From Hondaea fermentalgiana (taxonomy: Eukaryota; Sar; Bigyra; Thraustochytrida; Thraustochytriidae), in NCBI GenBank assembly GCA_014084085.1, contig NPFB01000013.1:193679-240269 (forward strand): a stretch of DNA of 46,591 nt, written 5' to 3'. Numbering within the stretch: position 1 is the first letter of the stretch; every line of letters starts with the position of its first letter. Below the pieces are notes generated by a model. It saw only the letters and a program-made list of their open reading frames with translations, made no database searches and was not told the origin of the DNA. This document shows, piece by piece, positions 19,049 through 29,253 of this stretch. A program made the position numbers and the translations under genes.

Positions 19049-22015
19049 ATGAGCGGCAACGCCAGAGCGCCGCTCCTGGACGACCACGACTCGAGCTATG
19101 ATGCAGACGATCACTTCGAAGGCCCAGACATGACGCAGGAGGATGTTGACCAGAGCATGCCCCCCGTCGGCGCTCGGCTGTCGAGCGGAGCGGCCATGTT
19201 TGGCGGTCTGTCAACATCACCAGTCATGAGCTCGCTGCGACGTCAGCCGTCCGGGTCCTTTGTTGCCAACACGCCACTGTCAAAGAGCCCCTTTGCCCAC
19301 TATCTCGACAGCGCCAAGCTGCGCAGAAAACCGGGTCGTGGCGACGACGCCAAGGCCTCTGCAATGGCTGGCGCGGGTCGCGCCGTCGCCTTTGGGTGCA
19401 TCAATGGCGCCGTCATGATTCCCACCATGGTGGGATTCGCCTCCATCATCTACAAGGACCCCTTTTACACGGACGAGGCGCACAACTACTTGCCGCAGGC
19501 CATCAAGCTCGTCTTTCTCAGCTCGGCTATCCATCAAGTTTGCTTCGTCATCTTTAGCACCCTGCCCTTTGCCGTGGGCCAAGTCCAGGATGCCGGTCTC
19601 ATCTTTCTCTCTTCCATGGCTGTCACCATTGTGAGCAATATGGGCAATGTTGACAACCCAAAGGATGTCATGACCACCACGGTCGTGAGCCTTTCGCTGT
19701 GCACGACGGTCCTTGGACTCTTGCTCATTATCACAGGAAAGCTGCGCCTTGCGCGTCTCATTCAGTACCTGCCACTGCCCGTCGTCGGTGGGTACTTGGC
19801 CTTTATCGGTCTCTTTTGCGGCCTGAGCGGCCTCCGACTCACGACGGGCGCCCGCGTCGAGTCGGTGCTCCAGCTCGGCAAGCTCTTTACGGGTCATTAC
19901 ATGAAGCTCTTGTCACCTTGCATTGCGGCCACTGCCTGGCTCTTTTACATTAGCAAGTACGCGAAACAGAACAAGTTCGCGCTCCCTTTGTCGCTGGCGG
20001 CCATGCCCATTCTCTTTTACGTTGTTGTCTTCATTTCAGGCCATACGTTGCAAGATGCCCGAGATGCGGGCTGGGTTTCGCACCAAGTCGACGTGCCTCC
20101 GTTTTACGAGGTGTTCAGTCTCTTTGACTTTTCTCGCGTGCACTGGGGCGCCGCCTTTCCTCAGGTCATCCCAACCTTCTTTGCCATGTTTGCCGTTGTG
20201 GCCTTTGGCTCCTCGCTGGACGTGGCGGCCATTCAGTTTGAGCTTGGTAAGCCCATGGACTATGATAGCGAGCTTGTGACCGTGGGCATCTCCAACACCA
20301 TCAGTGGCATGACGGGCGGGTACACGGGTTCGTACATTTTCAGCCAGACCATCTTTACGCTGCGGAATGGGATTCAGCGCCGCATTTGTGGCCTCATCGT
20401 CGCCGGCGTCGAGATCTCGCTCTTTCTCTTGCCTGTGGATCTTCTCAGCGTGCTCCCCCGCTTCTTCTTCGGGTCGGTTCTTTTGTTTGTTTCCGTGGAC
20501 CTCTTGCTGGAATGGCTTGTGCACTCGTACTTTAACATTGAAGTTCGTGAATACGCGCTCGTATGGCTCACTTTTCTCGCCATCAACGTGTGGGGACTTG
20601 AGCTGGGCATGACACTGGGCGTCATTCTTTCCGCGCTGCTCTTTGTGTACTCGTACAGCCGTTCAAGCCGCCTCGAGCACGTTGATAAGCCCGTGAGCCA
20701 CGCCGTGCGCAGCTACCACGACCGCAAGATCCTCGTGCGCTATCGGCCTCGCATCGTGGCTCTCCGCGTGCTCGGATACCAGTTCTTTGGCAATGTCATT
20801 GGAACGATCCTCAAGGTACAGACGCACGTTGCTATCCGCAAACCGGTGGCGCAGCAGTCAAACGCTCAACAGCGTGCACAGCAATCTGCACAAGCGCGCG
20901 CGCTGGATCTGGCAGTCGCCCAACAGCGCGCTCAGCGCTTGCAAGATTCTCTTGGAGGCAATGGAGATGGCCAAGGTCTTGAAGCTGTAGCGGCGGGTCA
21001 AGTTTCGCCTTTTTCGACACACTCCACCTCTTCATCCAAAGATGGCCGGCACCGTCTCCGTGGTGCCGCCGGAGCCGTGGGCGGCAACGGAGACAATGCC
21101 CGCATGAAGTCTCGCACCTACAGCGACGGAGGCACGGACAATGGCCCGCGCTCGAGCAATCTTACCGTGGCATCGATGCCCGGGGCCTTTTCGTCCTCCA
21201 AGGGGGAAATGCACCGTCTTTATACGCCGGCGCCCAATACGGAGATGGCTCAGAACTTGCCGCCACTTCCCGAAGTCGACACGAGGTACGTCATCTTGGA
21301 CATGACCAATGCATCAGGTGTCGATGCTACCTCGGCGCGCGCGTGCTTTCTCACCATTTTGCAGAGTCTCAACAACCACGACATTCAGCTCGTCTTTGCC
21401 GGGCTCACGCCGCACATGGAAGACGTCTTGCGCACAAATGGTGTCTTGGCGCCGCGTGTTTCGTATGCGAGCAGCGAGGCTGGTAGCAGCTTTGTTGACC
21501 CTTTCAGCGCCTCGGAGCAAAGCGAGGACGATGGAGAGAGCATCCAGCTGGACGACTCTGGTGATTTTGCCATCACTTTTCAAACGTTCGATGATGCCGT
21601 CCAGTTCTGCGAGGATCGTATCTTGGGCGCCGTCGTGCAAAAGCGACAAGAGTCGCGAGATGACTTTTTTTCCAACTCGCGACTGAAGGCTGCTCGGTCC
21701 AAGTACTTTACGCAAGTTCGCGTCGCGCCGGGCGGTGCACTTTTCCAAAAGGGCGAGCGCCCTGACCGACTCTTTGTCATTGAGTCTGGACGCGTATCTC
21801 GCCGAGACATGGACCGCATGTACTCTGGCGGTTCGATTGTGGGCATGGACGACTTTTTTCTGCAGCAGAACTACTCGTACACTGCTCAAGTGCTCGGCAC
21901 AGATGCGACCGTAGCTCGGACTTTGGAGCGTGCGCAGTTTGACCGTATGTCCCGTGAGGACCCGGAGATGGCGCTGGCGCTCCAAGACGCGCTCATCAAG
22001 GCTGTGATTCGCTAA
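19049..22015 (+). CDS. SulP-family transporter with STAS and cyclic-nucleotide-binding-like domains (Vsb1/YGR125W type)
   Basis: A 988-residue membrane transporter. After a cytosolic Ser-rich N-terminus of about 105 residues come about a dozen hydrophobic segments (about 110-560). They include LIQYLPLPVVGGYLAFIGLF (about 238-257), typical of the SulP/SLC26 branch that contains yeast vacuolar Vsb1. A long Gln/Ala- and Ser/Gly-rich linker (about 615-715) follows. Next is a STAS-like domain (RYVILDMTNASGVDATSARA onward), which has a Ser-rich acidic insert. The last 120 residues resemble a cNMP-binding beta-roll (GGALFQKGERPDRLFVIESG), but I cannot confirm a working phosphate-binding cassette. 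A vacuolar or acidic-organelle anion or amino-acid role is inferred from the family. The start is the first ATG (19049). Confidence 0.9.
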   Translation: MSGNARAPLLDDHDSSYDADDHFEGPDMTQEDVDQSMPPVGARLSSGAAMFGGLSTSPVMSSLRRQPSGSFVANTPLSKSPFAHYLDSAKLRRKPGRGDDAKASAMAGAGRAVAFGCINGAVMIPTMVGFASIIYKDPFYTDEAHNYLPQAIKLVFLSSAIHQVCFVIFSTLPFAVGQVQDAGLIFLSSMAVTIVSNMGNVDNPKDVMTTTVVSLSLCTTVLGLLLIITGKLRLARLIQYLPLPVVGGYLAFIGLFCGLSGLRLTTGARVESVLQLGKLFTGHYMKLLSPCIAATAWLFYISKYAKQNKFALPLSLAAMPILFYVVVFISGHTLQDARDAGWVSHQVDVPPFYEVFSLFDFSRVHWGAAFPQVIPTFFAMFAVVAFGSSLDVAAIQFELGKPMDYDSELVTVGISNTISGMTGGYTGSYIFSQTIFTLRNGIQRRICGLIVAGVEISLFLLPVDLLSVLPRFFFGSVLLFVSVDLLLEWLVHSYFNIEVREYALVWLTFLAINVWGLELGMTLGVILSALLFVYSYSRSSRLEHVDKPVSHAVRSYHDRKILVRYRPRIVALRVLGYQFFGNVIGTILKVQTHVAIRKPVAQQSNAQQRAQQSAQARALDLAVAQQRAQRLQDSLGGNGDGQGLEAVAAGQVSPFSTHSTSSSKDGRHRLRGAAGAVGGNGDNARMKSRTYSDGGTDNGPRSSNLTVASMPGAFSSSKGEMHRLYTPAPNTEMAQNLPPLPEVDTRYVILDMTNASGVDATSARACFLTILQSLNNHDIQLVFAGLTPHMEDVLRTNGVLAPRVSYASSEAGSSFVDPFSASEQSEDDGESIQLDDSGDFAITFQTFDDAVQFCEDRILGAVVQKRQESRDDFFSNSRLKAARSKYFTQVRVAPGGALFQKGERPDRLFVIESGRVSRRDMDRMYSGGSIVGMDDFFLQQNYSYTAQVLGTDATVARTLERAQFDRMSREDPEMALALQDALIKAVIR

Positions 22016-22479
22016 AGATGGGAGAAAACAAATGAAAACAGAAAGGCTACTGGCTCGAAGACGATTGTCGTTTGTGCACACGGCGGAAGATGGAAGACTT
22101 TCGAAAGTCTGTTCAAGCGGCAATGTTTGATCGAAGCGGAAAGCGTCCGTTTCCGTTTTTTTTTTTTTTTGCTTTGTTCTCCTTCCCTCCCCTTTCTTCT
22201 CTTTGGTAAACACAAACACAAATATAGTCATTGTCTTTCGTTTTTCTTTTATGGCTCCTCGAGACTGGCTCGACCTTGCGCGAGCGATCAAATCTGCAAA
22301 ATCAATTTCCCCCTTTCCCCCCAAAAAAACAATTTTCTGATTAAATTCGAGAAAAGAGAAAAATTGAGACAACGCAAGGCAGAGCATCATTATTTTGTGC
22401 TTGGGTGGGTGGGGGAGAGGGACGGGAGAAGGTTGATTGTAGCGGGTCTAAAGAACATTTCAAAATCGAGTGAATTGAT
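22016..22479. other. Convergent intergenic region, no gene seen
   Basis: 3' flanks of the SulP and PNP genes. It contains a T run near 22157 and pyrimidine-rich sequence, and nothing coding. Confidence 0.6.
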
Positions 22480-23487
22480 TTACTTGGAGACGAGCTTTTT
22501 AAGCTCGGCGAGCTCCGCCTCGAGCGTCTGGAGACGCTGCGAAACGGAGGCGGCCTTGATCTGAGCGTCAGCGGCGGTGCCCTCCTCTGTGAGGCGCGAC
22601 TCAATCTTGGACAGAGAATCCTTGTCAAGCTTGGAAAGCACGCTGCGGACGAGCTGCTGGATTTGCTCACCACGCATGTTGACAGTATCGAGAACCTCCT
22701 CATGCGAGGCGACGGGACCCTCGTCGCCGGGCAGGCGCACTGAGTTGGTGATGAGGGAAAGACCGAGCACGCGGATGCCGCAATGACGGGCCACGACCAC
22801 TTCTGGGACCGTGGACATGCCAACAGAGTCGCCACCCATGTTGAGGACCATCTGAGACTCGGCGCCGGTCTCGTACGTGGGGCCGGACACCATGACGTAG
22901 GTGCCGAAGCGCTGCATGAAGGACTCCATGCCCATGTCCTTGGCCGTTTCCCAGATGAGCTGACGAAGAGTCACATCGTAGGCGTCAGACATGGGCGGGA
23001 AGCGAGCACCGCCAAAGGTGTCATCGTTGAGACCCACGAGCGGGTGCTTGCCTGCGAGGAGCGGGAAGCCAATGTGGTCCGAGATGATCATGAGGTCACC
23101 GACCTTGAAGTTCCGGTTGACGCCTCCGGCGGCGTTGGTGACAATGAGGAACTCGACGCCAATGTGGCGCATCAGCTTGACGGGCAGCGTGACAGTCCTC
23201 ATGGAGTGGCCCTCGTACGAGTGAAACCTGCCGCGCATGAGGACGACCGACACATTGCCGACCTTGCCGAAGACGAGCTCGCCCGTGTGGCCTGCGATGG
23301 TGGTCTGCGGAAAGTGGGGGATCTCGCTGTAGTCCACGACGAGCTTGTCGTCGAGCGCGTTGACAAGGCCGCTGAGTCCGGACCCGCAAATGACGCCCAC
23401 GGTCGGCTTGGCGCCCTGCGACTTGGTCTCCAGAAAGGCCGCGGCCTCCTTCAGGTTCGCCTGCTCTCTCTCCAGCTCGGCCTGCAT
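22480..23487 (-). CDS. PNP: Purine nucleoside phosphorylase, trimeric type, with C-terminal coiled coil
   Basis: A 335-residue enzyme. By family it splits inosine and guanosine with phosphate to base and ribose-1-phosphate in purine salvage. Motifs run in order: phosphate loop CGSGLSG (35-41), GRFHSYEGH (86-94), TNAAGGV (117-123), GPTYETGAE (202-210), GMSTVPE (223-229) and SLITNSV (244-250) with the base-binding Asn248. This is the mammalian-type trimeric PNP/MTAP-fold family, and GPTYET plus LITN favour PNP over MTAP. Human PNP is about 289 residues. The extra 40-45 C-terminal residues here form a clean heptad pattern (Val315, Leu319, Leu322, Leu326, Leu329, Val333), which suggests a coiled coil. 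The start is the ATG at 23487. Confidence 0.94.
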   Translation of the reverse strand: MQAELEREQANLKEAAAFLETKSQGAKPTVGVICGSGLSGLVNALDDKLVVDYSEIPHFPQTTIAGHTGELVFGKVGNVSVVLMRGRFHSYEGHSMRTVTLPVKLMRHIGVEFLIVTNAAGGVNRNFKVGDLMIISDHIGFPLLAGKHPLVGLNDDTFGGARFPPMSDAYDVTLRQLIWETAKDMGMESFMQRFGTYVMVSGPTYETGAESQMVLNMGGDSVGMSTVPEVVVARHCGIRVLGLSLITNSVRLPGDEGPVASHEEVLDTVNMRGEQIQQLVRSVLSKLDKDSLSKIESRLTEEGTAADAQIKAASVSQRLQTLEAELAELKKLVSK

Positions 23488-24887
23488 CTTTCCCGCCTGC
23501 TCGCTGCCGCTGCTTCTCCCTCTCGCTCTCTCTCTCGCTTGCTCGCTCGCTCGCTCGCTCGCTGCGCGTCTCTCCGCGGTGCGCGTGCGTCCGAGCAGGT
23601 CTCTCCGTCGATGCGCGTTTGCTTTGCGTTCGAGCGCGACGCGCAGTATCTTACTAGATGATCTCTATCCTTGCCGTAGCCGCCTTCCTCCTCGTCTCGC
23701 CCTTTCCCAACGCGCTTTTGCTCTTGTCCCAGTCGCTTTTCTTGACTGTGACTTTGAGTTGCTTTGCTATTCCTGACTGTGTGTGAGGTGCTGTTCTTGA
23801 TCTCCAATCGGGTCTCTCCTCCGGGGCGGAACATCCACCGGGGATGAGGAGATGGCCGGCGCGGCGCGTGCCGCGGCGCCGGCAACGGGTGGCGGCGGCG
23901 GCGACCGTCGACCGCGCGGCGGGCGGAGAGAGGAGCAGGGCGGGCGTGGGTGGAGGAGAGAGAGCAGGCGCAGGCGGCAGCGGAAGCGGCGCGCCGTCGG
24001 GATCGTGGGCCTGGCTGGGATTCTTCTGGCTTACGCGACCAGGGACCGACCGAGTGAGTCCCACGTCGTGGGCCCGTCGAAGAGGTCGCGCGGGGAAAAG
24101 GTTAGAACGCGCGATGGCGAAGCGAGCCAGCAGCAGCAGATGCAGGCTGGGCTCAGTGAGGGAGGGCGCGGACCGGATTTATTCCGAATAGCCAAGAGAG
24201 CTGGGCTGGATGACTCCCTCTGGAACTTGAAGGACCCCCCAAAAAGCGCCGGTTCATGCAACACTCGAGTATGCATGCATGCAGGCTGGCTGGCAGTCTG
24301 TTCTGACCGCTGCGGCCACCTCGAGAGATGAAATCGAGAGAACCACCTTTCTTCACTCACTTATCGTTGAACTTGTCAAATCGGACAACTTGTCCAATCG
24401 AAATTGGCCGTCGGTGGCTTAATGTGTGTGTCATCGTTCTTGACGTCAGCCAGAATTTCTATCAGCATCTGATATTCTCTTTATTGGCATGAAATGAAAA
24501 CCAAGTGGTCTTTGGGTGCGAGCTTGTGAACTCTTTGCGGATGGATCGTCACGCGTCAAGACCAACTTGATCGAAACGAGACGATCGATATTCAAAGGAG
24601 CCTGGGGGGATCGAAGCGAGAGTTAAATTTTTCATAGACGTGGACAATGCATGCGAGAGAGAGTATGAAACTCCGCGCACATTCTTATCATCTTTGACGA
24701 AACAGAAAATAATCAAAGACCTGTCATGAAAGAAAGAGGTGATGTGCGAAAAGTGTGCACCCTTCGAGGGGACAGCATCGGGGACCCCCCCCCCCTTTCC
24801 ATCTCCAGCGATAACTCGCGGAGGCCGAAACGCGACAACAAAACCAAGCGCGCGGTACTACCCACCCACGGAGCGACGCCGAGCACC
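23488..24887. other. Divergent intergenic/promoter region, 1.4 kb, no gene seen
   Basis: It lies between the divergent PNP and TRM13 genes. Near PNP it has CT-rich and GCTC-repeat sequence (23510-23570); near 24270 a short ATGC palindrome; and at 24785-24795 a C run. The Trm13 frame is open from 24726, but the 54 residues before 24888 cross the C run and look unlike conserved protein. Confidence 0.6.
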
Positions 24888-26537
24888 ATGGAGGAGACTG
24901 GCGCGGCGCAAGAAAGAAGAGGCGACGGGGAGAAGGACCATGACCATGCCAAGACTGATGCCAAAGCCGACCTGAAACGCGAAAAGGCGCAGCGGAGGAG
25001 GGAGCGCCGCGAGCGCGAGCGGGTGGACGCCATGAACGGCAAGAGCGGTCCTCGACCAGGGTGCTGCGAACACTTTCTCAAGGGCAAGAAGCGGTATTGC
25101 GGCATGAAGAAGCTGGAAGGGCAAAAGTTCTGCATCAACCATGGCGGAATCAAAGAGAATGAAACGAGAATCCCGTGTCCCATCGACCCGACCCACTCGG
25201 TCTTTGCAGATCAGCTTGAATCGCACCTGAAAAAGTGCGCCACGAGTCGACAGGCAAGCCGATGGACATCCAAGGTATATTACTCTGCTGGACTGCATAA
25301 TCGACCTGCTCAAGGCCCAGACTCAGAGGCGCCGGCACGCAAGCTTGCTGATTTCTCCGACGATGAGCGCGCTGCCATGATCGCCCGTCTCGATGGACTC
25401 GAGGCGGCCATGGAGGCGCAGGTCAAACCGCAAAGAGTCGCTCTAGACGCAATTGCAAGCTCCGGGGCTCTCAACAAGTCTACTCCTGCGGCAGAGGAAC
25501 CAACAGCAGGCCGAAAGCTTGCGCCATCCATCAAACATCGCGCCCAAGAGGCAATTATTATCCGGTGTACGCGCGCGCTGCTCGCGCAGAGTGGTGAGAT
25601 CCCGGCGCGCCTCTGTCTGCTTGACATGGGCGCAGGCAAGGGTGCTCTTTCTTTGCACGCGCAAGAGCATTTTGACGACGTCAAAGAGCTTTCGCATGTG
25701 CTTGTGGACCGTGGGGCCTTTATGGCAAAGCGTGATCCGGCCATTGCAAAAGGCGCGCATGCATTTGAGCGCATTCGGATGGACCTTCGTGACTTGGACC
25801 TGTGGAAGGTGCCAACGTTGGTGAGTGGCCGTTCAAGCGGGGCGCAAGTCGCACTTTTTGCAAAGCATCTTTGCGGAGTGGCCACATGCTATGCTTTGCG
25901 TGGTGCAGCTTCGCCTAAAACGTGTGATGGACAGGCTGTTGATGCTATTGTTGTGGCGCTGTGCTGTCATGGCGCTTGTTCTTGGGACGGCTTTCTTGAT
26001 CGTCCTGCTCTCGAGCGAGTGGGAATCACTCGTTCCGACTTTGAACTCATTCGGTGCATGGCTGCTTGGGCCGTGGACCACGATACACGACGACCGCAAC
26101 AGAGCTCCACCAAAAAGGTCAAGAGGGTTGATGATTGTGAGGAGGAGGAAGAGCAAGAAGGAGAAGACGGAGAAGACGGAGAAGACGAAGAAGACGATGG
26201 AGAAGACAAGGGGGGATCTCACGAGAGGAGAGCGGCCAAGACCGCGAAGCTTTCTCACGAGCATGATGATGGTGATGATGATGATGATGATGATGATGAG
26301 ACTGGCGGAAATGAAGCCGAGGTTGCAAACGTTGACGGCGGCGAGACAGGTTTGTCGGCAGAGGTCCGCCACCGTATCGGTTTGCAGTGCAAGAAGATCC
26401 TCAATCTCGCTCGCGTTCACTATTTGCAGTCTCAGGGCTATGACGCCGCTCTTCACACATTTGTCAATGCCGGAACGACCAAGGAGAACACCTTGCTCGT
26501 CGCGCTTCGTCGTCCCAGCGGAGTCGCAGCGTCCTGA
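24888..26537 (+). CDS. TRM13: tRNA 2'-O-methyltransferase Trm13
   Basis: A 549-residue enzyme. By family it 2'-O-methylates position 4 of certain tRNAs with S-adenosylmethionine. Domains in order are a charged N-terminus, a CCCH zinc finger (Cys60, Cys71, Cys82, His85), and a U11-48K-like CHHC finger (Cys97, His103, His113, Cys117). The methyltransferase domain has its SAM loop at LLDMGAGKGALSL, then FAKHLCGVATC, ALCCHGACSW and the C-terminal NAGTTKENTLLVALR. A 60-residue run of Asp/Glu/Lys sits inside the last domain (about 425-485). The start at 24888 has a CACCATGG context; an in-frame ATG at 24726 is possible but weaker. This is the full domain set of the family. Confidence 0.93.
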   Translation: MEETGAAQERRGDGEKDHDHAKTDAKADLKREKAQRRRERRERERVDAMNGKSGPRPGCCEHFLKGKKRYCGMKKLEGQKFCINHGGIKENETRIPCPIDPTHSVFADQLESHLKKCATSRQASRWTSKVYYSAGLHNRPAQGPDSEAPARKLADFSDDERAAMIARLDGLEAAMEAQVKPQRVALDAIASSGALNKSTPAAEEPTAGRKLAPSIKHRAQEAIIIRCTRALLAQSGEIPARLCLLDMGAGKGALSLHAQEHFDDVKELSHVLVDRGAFMAKRDPAIAKGAHAFERIRMDLRDLDLWKVPTLVSGRSSGAQVALFAKHLCGVATCYALRGAASPKTCDGQAVDAIVVALCCHGACSWDGFLDRPALERVGITRSDFELIRCMAAWAVDHDTRRPQQSSTKKVKRVDDCEEEEEQEGEDGEDGEDEEDDGEDKGGSHERRAAKTAKLSHEHDDGDDDDDDDDETGGNEAEVANVDGGETGLSAEVRHRIGLQCKKILNLARVHYLQSQGYDAALHTFVNAGTTKENTLLVALRRPSGVAAS

Positions 26538-27168
26538 TACACCATGCCATACTAAAAAACAATCTCCCCCCTCTGATCGCCGCACTCTGCTAAGGTTTTC
26601 CATCCCGACCGCCTTCGGACGGTTCCTGCGCGAGCGCCATGCCAGCCCCGGCGTACGTTCCAAGAAGGCGAAATGGAGAAAAACCGCATCTACGTCCAAG
26701 GGAAGTCTCGTACGCGCCCCGCCGCCTCGCCCCGCCGTCGGGCGTCGTACAGGACCCGGGCCGAGCGACACAGGATAGACCGCTGGTCGCTGCTACGGTG
26801 CACCCGCCCGGCGAGATAGGCCTGTTTGCGCCGGTACCACGCGCTTGCGCATGCCAGCTCACCGCCGCCGCGCGGCCTCGCGACGGCCGCCCGCGCGGCT
26901 CTCGCGGCGGTCTGCGCGCAGAGCCGCCGCGTTCCCTCCGCAAGAACCTGCCCGAGCCGCAGCCCGGCCGGCGTCTGCGTCTGCGGCCCTGCCGGCCGCG
27001 TGCCGCGGCGTGGCGGAGCTGGCCGGTGTTTCTGGCGCCTCGGAGGCGGGACGCGGAGGGAGACTCTTGTGCGTGCAGCAAAAGCACAACGCGGAGCAGA
27101 TCGTTGGCACGGACGGCGGCGCGCGCAGGGACAGAGCTCGGAGGCAGGTCGTTCGCTCGCGCGCGGAG
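26538..27168. other. Intergenic region and probable 5' UTR of the desaturase gene
   Basis: Very GC-rich, especially 26830-27168. The desaturase frame stays open upstream to 26845, but as Arg/Ala-rich low-complexity sequence. No separate gene is supported. Confidence 0.55.
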
Positions 27169-28547
27169 ATGGCGCCGGCCGTGAGGAGCGCTGCCGCCAG
27201 CGAGAAGATGGGCGCCGCCAGCGTGGCCGGCGTGAGCAAGGCGGCGGCCGCCGGCGGCGGGACTGCCGGCGCGAACAAGGACGGCAAGGTGGAGATCAAT
27301 GGACGCCTCTACAGCAAGGCGACGCCGCTGCCGCGCGAGGGGACGGAGAACTATGACATTATCAACGGCGACCACGGTCTCCCCTCGGCCGCCGACCTCC
27401 AGGACTCGCTGTGGACGCTGACCGACGAGCCGCACGCGCAGCGCCGCAACGAGATGATGAAGGAGGTCTCGGAGGAAGTCCGCAAGCTGCAGGGCTACGA
27501 GCCTCTCACCAAGTACATTGTTGTGCTGCTCATGTCGGCGCAGCTCGGCATGGGCTACTACTTGCGCGAGGAGGCCCTCTACGGCGGAACGCTCAAGTTC
27601 TGGGTCATTTCTTATGTATTTGGCGCCATTATGGCGCAGGCGCTCTTTTTGGCTGCCCACGAGATCAGCCACAACCTCGCGTTCAAGTCGCTCAACGCGA
27701 ACCGCCTTTTTGGCATGTTCACGAACCTGCCGCTCGTGCTCCCTTTTTTTATCGCCTTCAAGGAGTACCACCGTCTGCATCGTACGTTTGCTTTGTTTTC
27801 CTCGTTCACCCATCTGGCTCACGTGACGAGAGAGAACGGAGAGAGAGAGAGGGAAGAAGGAGGGCAATGAAGGTAAAAGAGAAGTAGAGATGTGAGAGAG
27901 AGAGGAAAACGGTGTTTTCGAGAACCTGTTCAACTAACGACTTGACGCTCTTGTCAACCAAACACACAGACAAGTACCAGGGTTCCGAGCTGGATGAGGA
28001 TCTGCCCTCGGACTTTGAGATCTGGCTATGCCAGACAACGCCCGGCAAATGGTTCTGGCAGTTTAACCAGGTGTGGGCGTACGCGCTTCGTCCTGTGATC
28101 CAGCACCCTCTGCCGATGAACCGCTGGCTGTTTGCGAACGCGGTCATCCAGATTATCTTTACGGCCGCCGTTGTCCACTTTATTGGCTGGGGCCCCATTT
28201 TTTACTTTTTGCTGTCTGACCATTTTGCCGGATCGATTCACCCGATTGCGGCGCACCACATTGCCGAGCACTATGTGTTCGCCGGCGAGCATGAGACCGG
28301 AAGCTACTATGGTCCTCTCAACTGGCTCACCTGGAATGTGGGCATGCACGACCCGCACCACGATTTCCCCAATGTGCCTTGGTCGAACCTTCCCAAGCTG
28401 CGCGCTATTGGTGACAAGTGGTACTCGAAGATCCCATACCACAAGAGTTGGACCGGTGTTCTGTGGTCTTTCCTCATGGACCCCTCCATCACGCTCAACA
28501 ACCGTGTGCGCCGCCATACGACCGAGAACAAGCCCAAGACCGAATAA
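27169..28547 (+). CDS. Sphingolipid delta-4 desaturase (dihydroceramide desaturase, DES1-like)
   Basis: A two-exon gene (27169-27781 and 27970-28547) giving 396 residues. By family it is an ER membrane di-iron enzyme that introduces the delta-4 double bond into dihydroceramide. The family's N-terminal block is present (WTLTDEPHAQRRNEMM, 82-97). The histidine boxes are HEISH (164-168), HRLHH (201-205) and HDPHH (331-335), with an extra HIAEH (301-305). The splice falls inside the second box: exon 1 ends C and exon 2 begins AC, restoring the last His, followed by KYQG, the expected family sequence. Several hydrophobic segments flank the boxes. The first 40 residues are Ala/Gly-rich. A bifunctional delta-4 desaturase/hydroxylase cannot be excluded. 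Confidence 0.95.
27782..27969 (+). other. Intron of the sphingolipid desaturase gene
   Basis: The donor is GTACGT at 27782 and the acceptor is CACACAG ending at 27969. Splicing rebuilds the HxxHH iron-binding box. The exon 1 frame runs on into the intron to a stop at 27870. Confidence 0.92.
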
Positions 28548-29208
28548 CCCCAAGGGTTACATAGGCGCCGTTGTCTGCTAGGACATGACAAAAGGGGTCA
28601 AGCCAAGCCAATTCAAGCCACCATGGCTCGGCCGGCCTGCCTCCCTCCCATGGCCAGTAACTTGCTTATAATTGTTTTGTATGCCAGAGTCTTTTATTCG
28701 AGTCTTTCCGTTTGGCCGGTTCGCGAGCTAGCTAGATCGCTCCTTCGGCAGAACGCCCTTTTTCGCTCTGCCCTCGCATCCTTGATTCACAATCAGCCGA
28801 GGTCGGTGCTTCCTCTTCAGGTCCGCCAGAATTCTGAACCGCAGCGCGGCCACCACTCCACGCAGCAGCCGCAGAGGCCACTCCAGCCTCGCAGGAAGTC
28901 TATCTTACAACCAACTGCTGTGCCGCGACCGCGACCACCACCCACCCACCCACTTACCCACTTCCTTGCTCACTCACTACCCAGCCCCCCTGGCTGTCCG
29001 TGGACGCTTGGCCGACCGGCCAGGGGTTTCGTACAGTACGTCGTCGCACACCTCGCGGAAAAGCAAAGCCATGCTGTGCACGCACGCAGCATTCACGTTA
29101 TAGCCATCGTCGTCGACGTCGCGCTTGTCCTTATCGTACTGCCCTTGCTTGCATCCAGAATACGCACAATACTTTACACATTTTTTCCTGTTTCCTCTGT
29201 CGCGGAAA

Positions 29209-29253
29209 CCAAGCCAAGCCAAGCCAAGCCAAGCCAAGCCGAGCCGAGCCGAG
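29209..29253. repeat. (AAGCC)n to (GAGCC)n pentamer repeat
   Basis: About six AAGCC units passing into two to three GAGCC units. Confidence 0.9.

Noticed and set aside
22783..23661. 292-codon plus-strand frame antisense to PNP
   Set aside because: It mirrors the codon bias of the PNP gene on the other strand; composition (Val/His/Asp/Arg) is that of a shadow frame.
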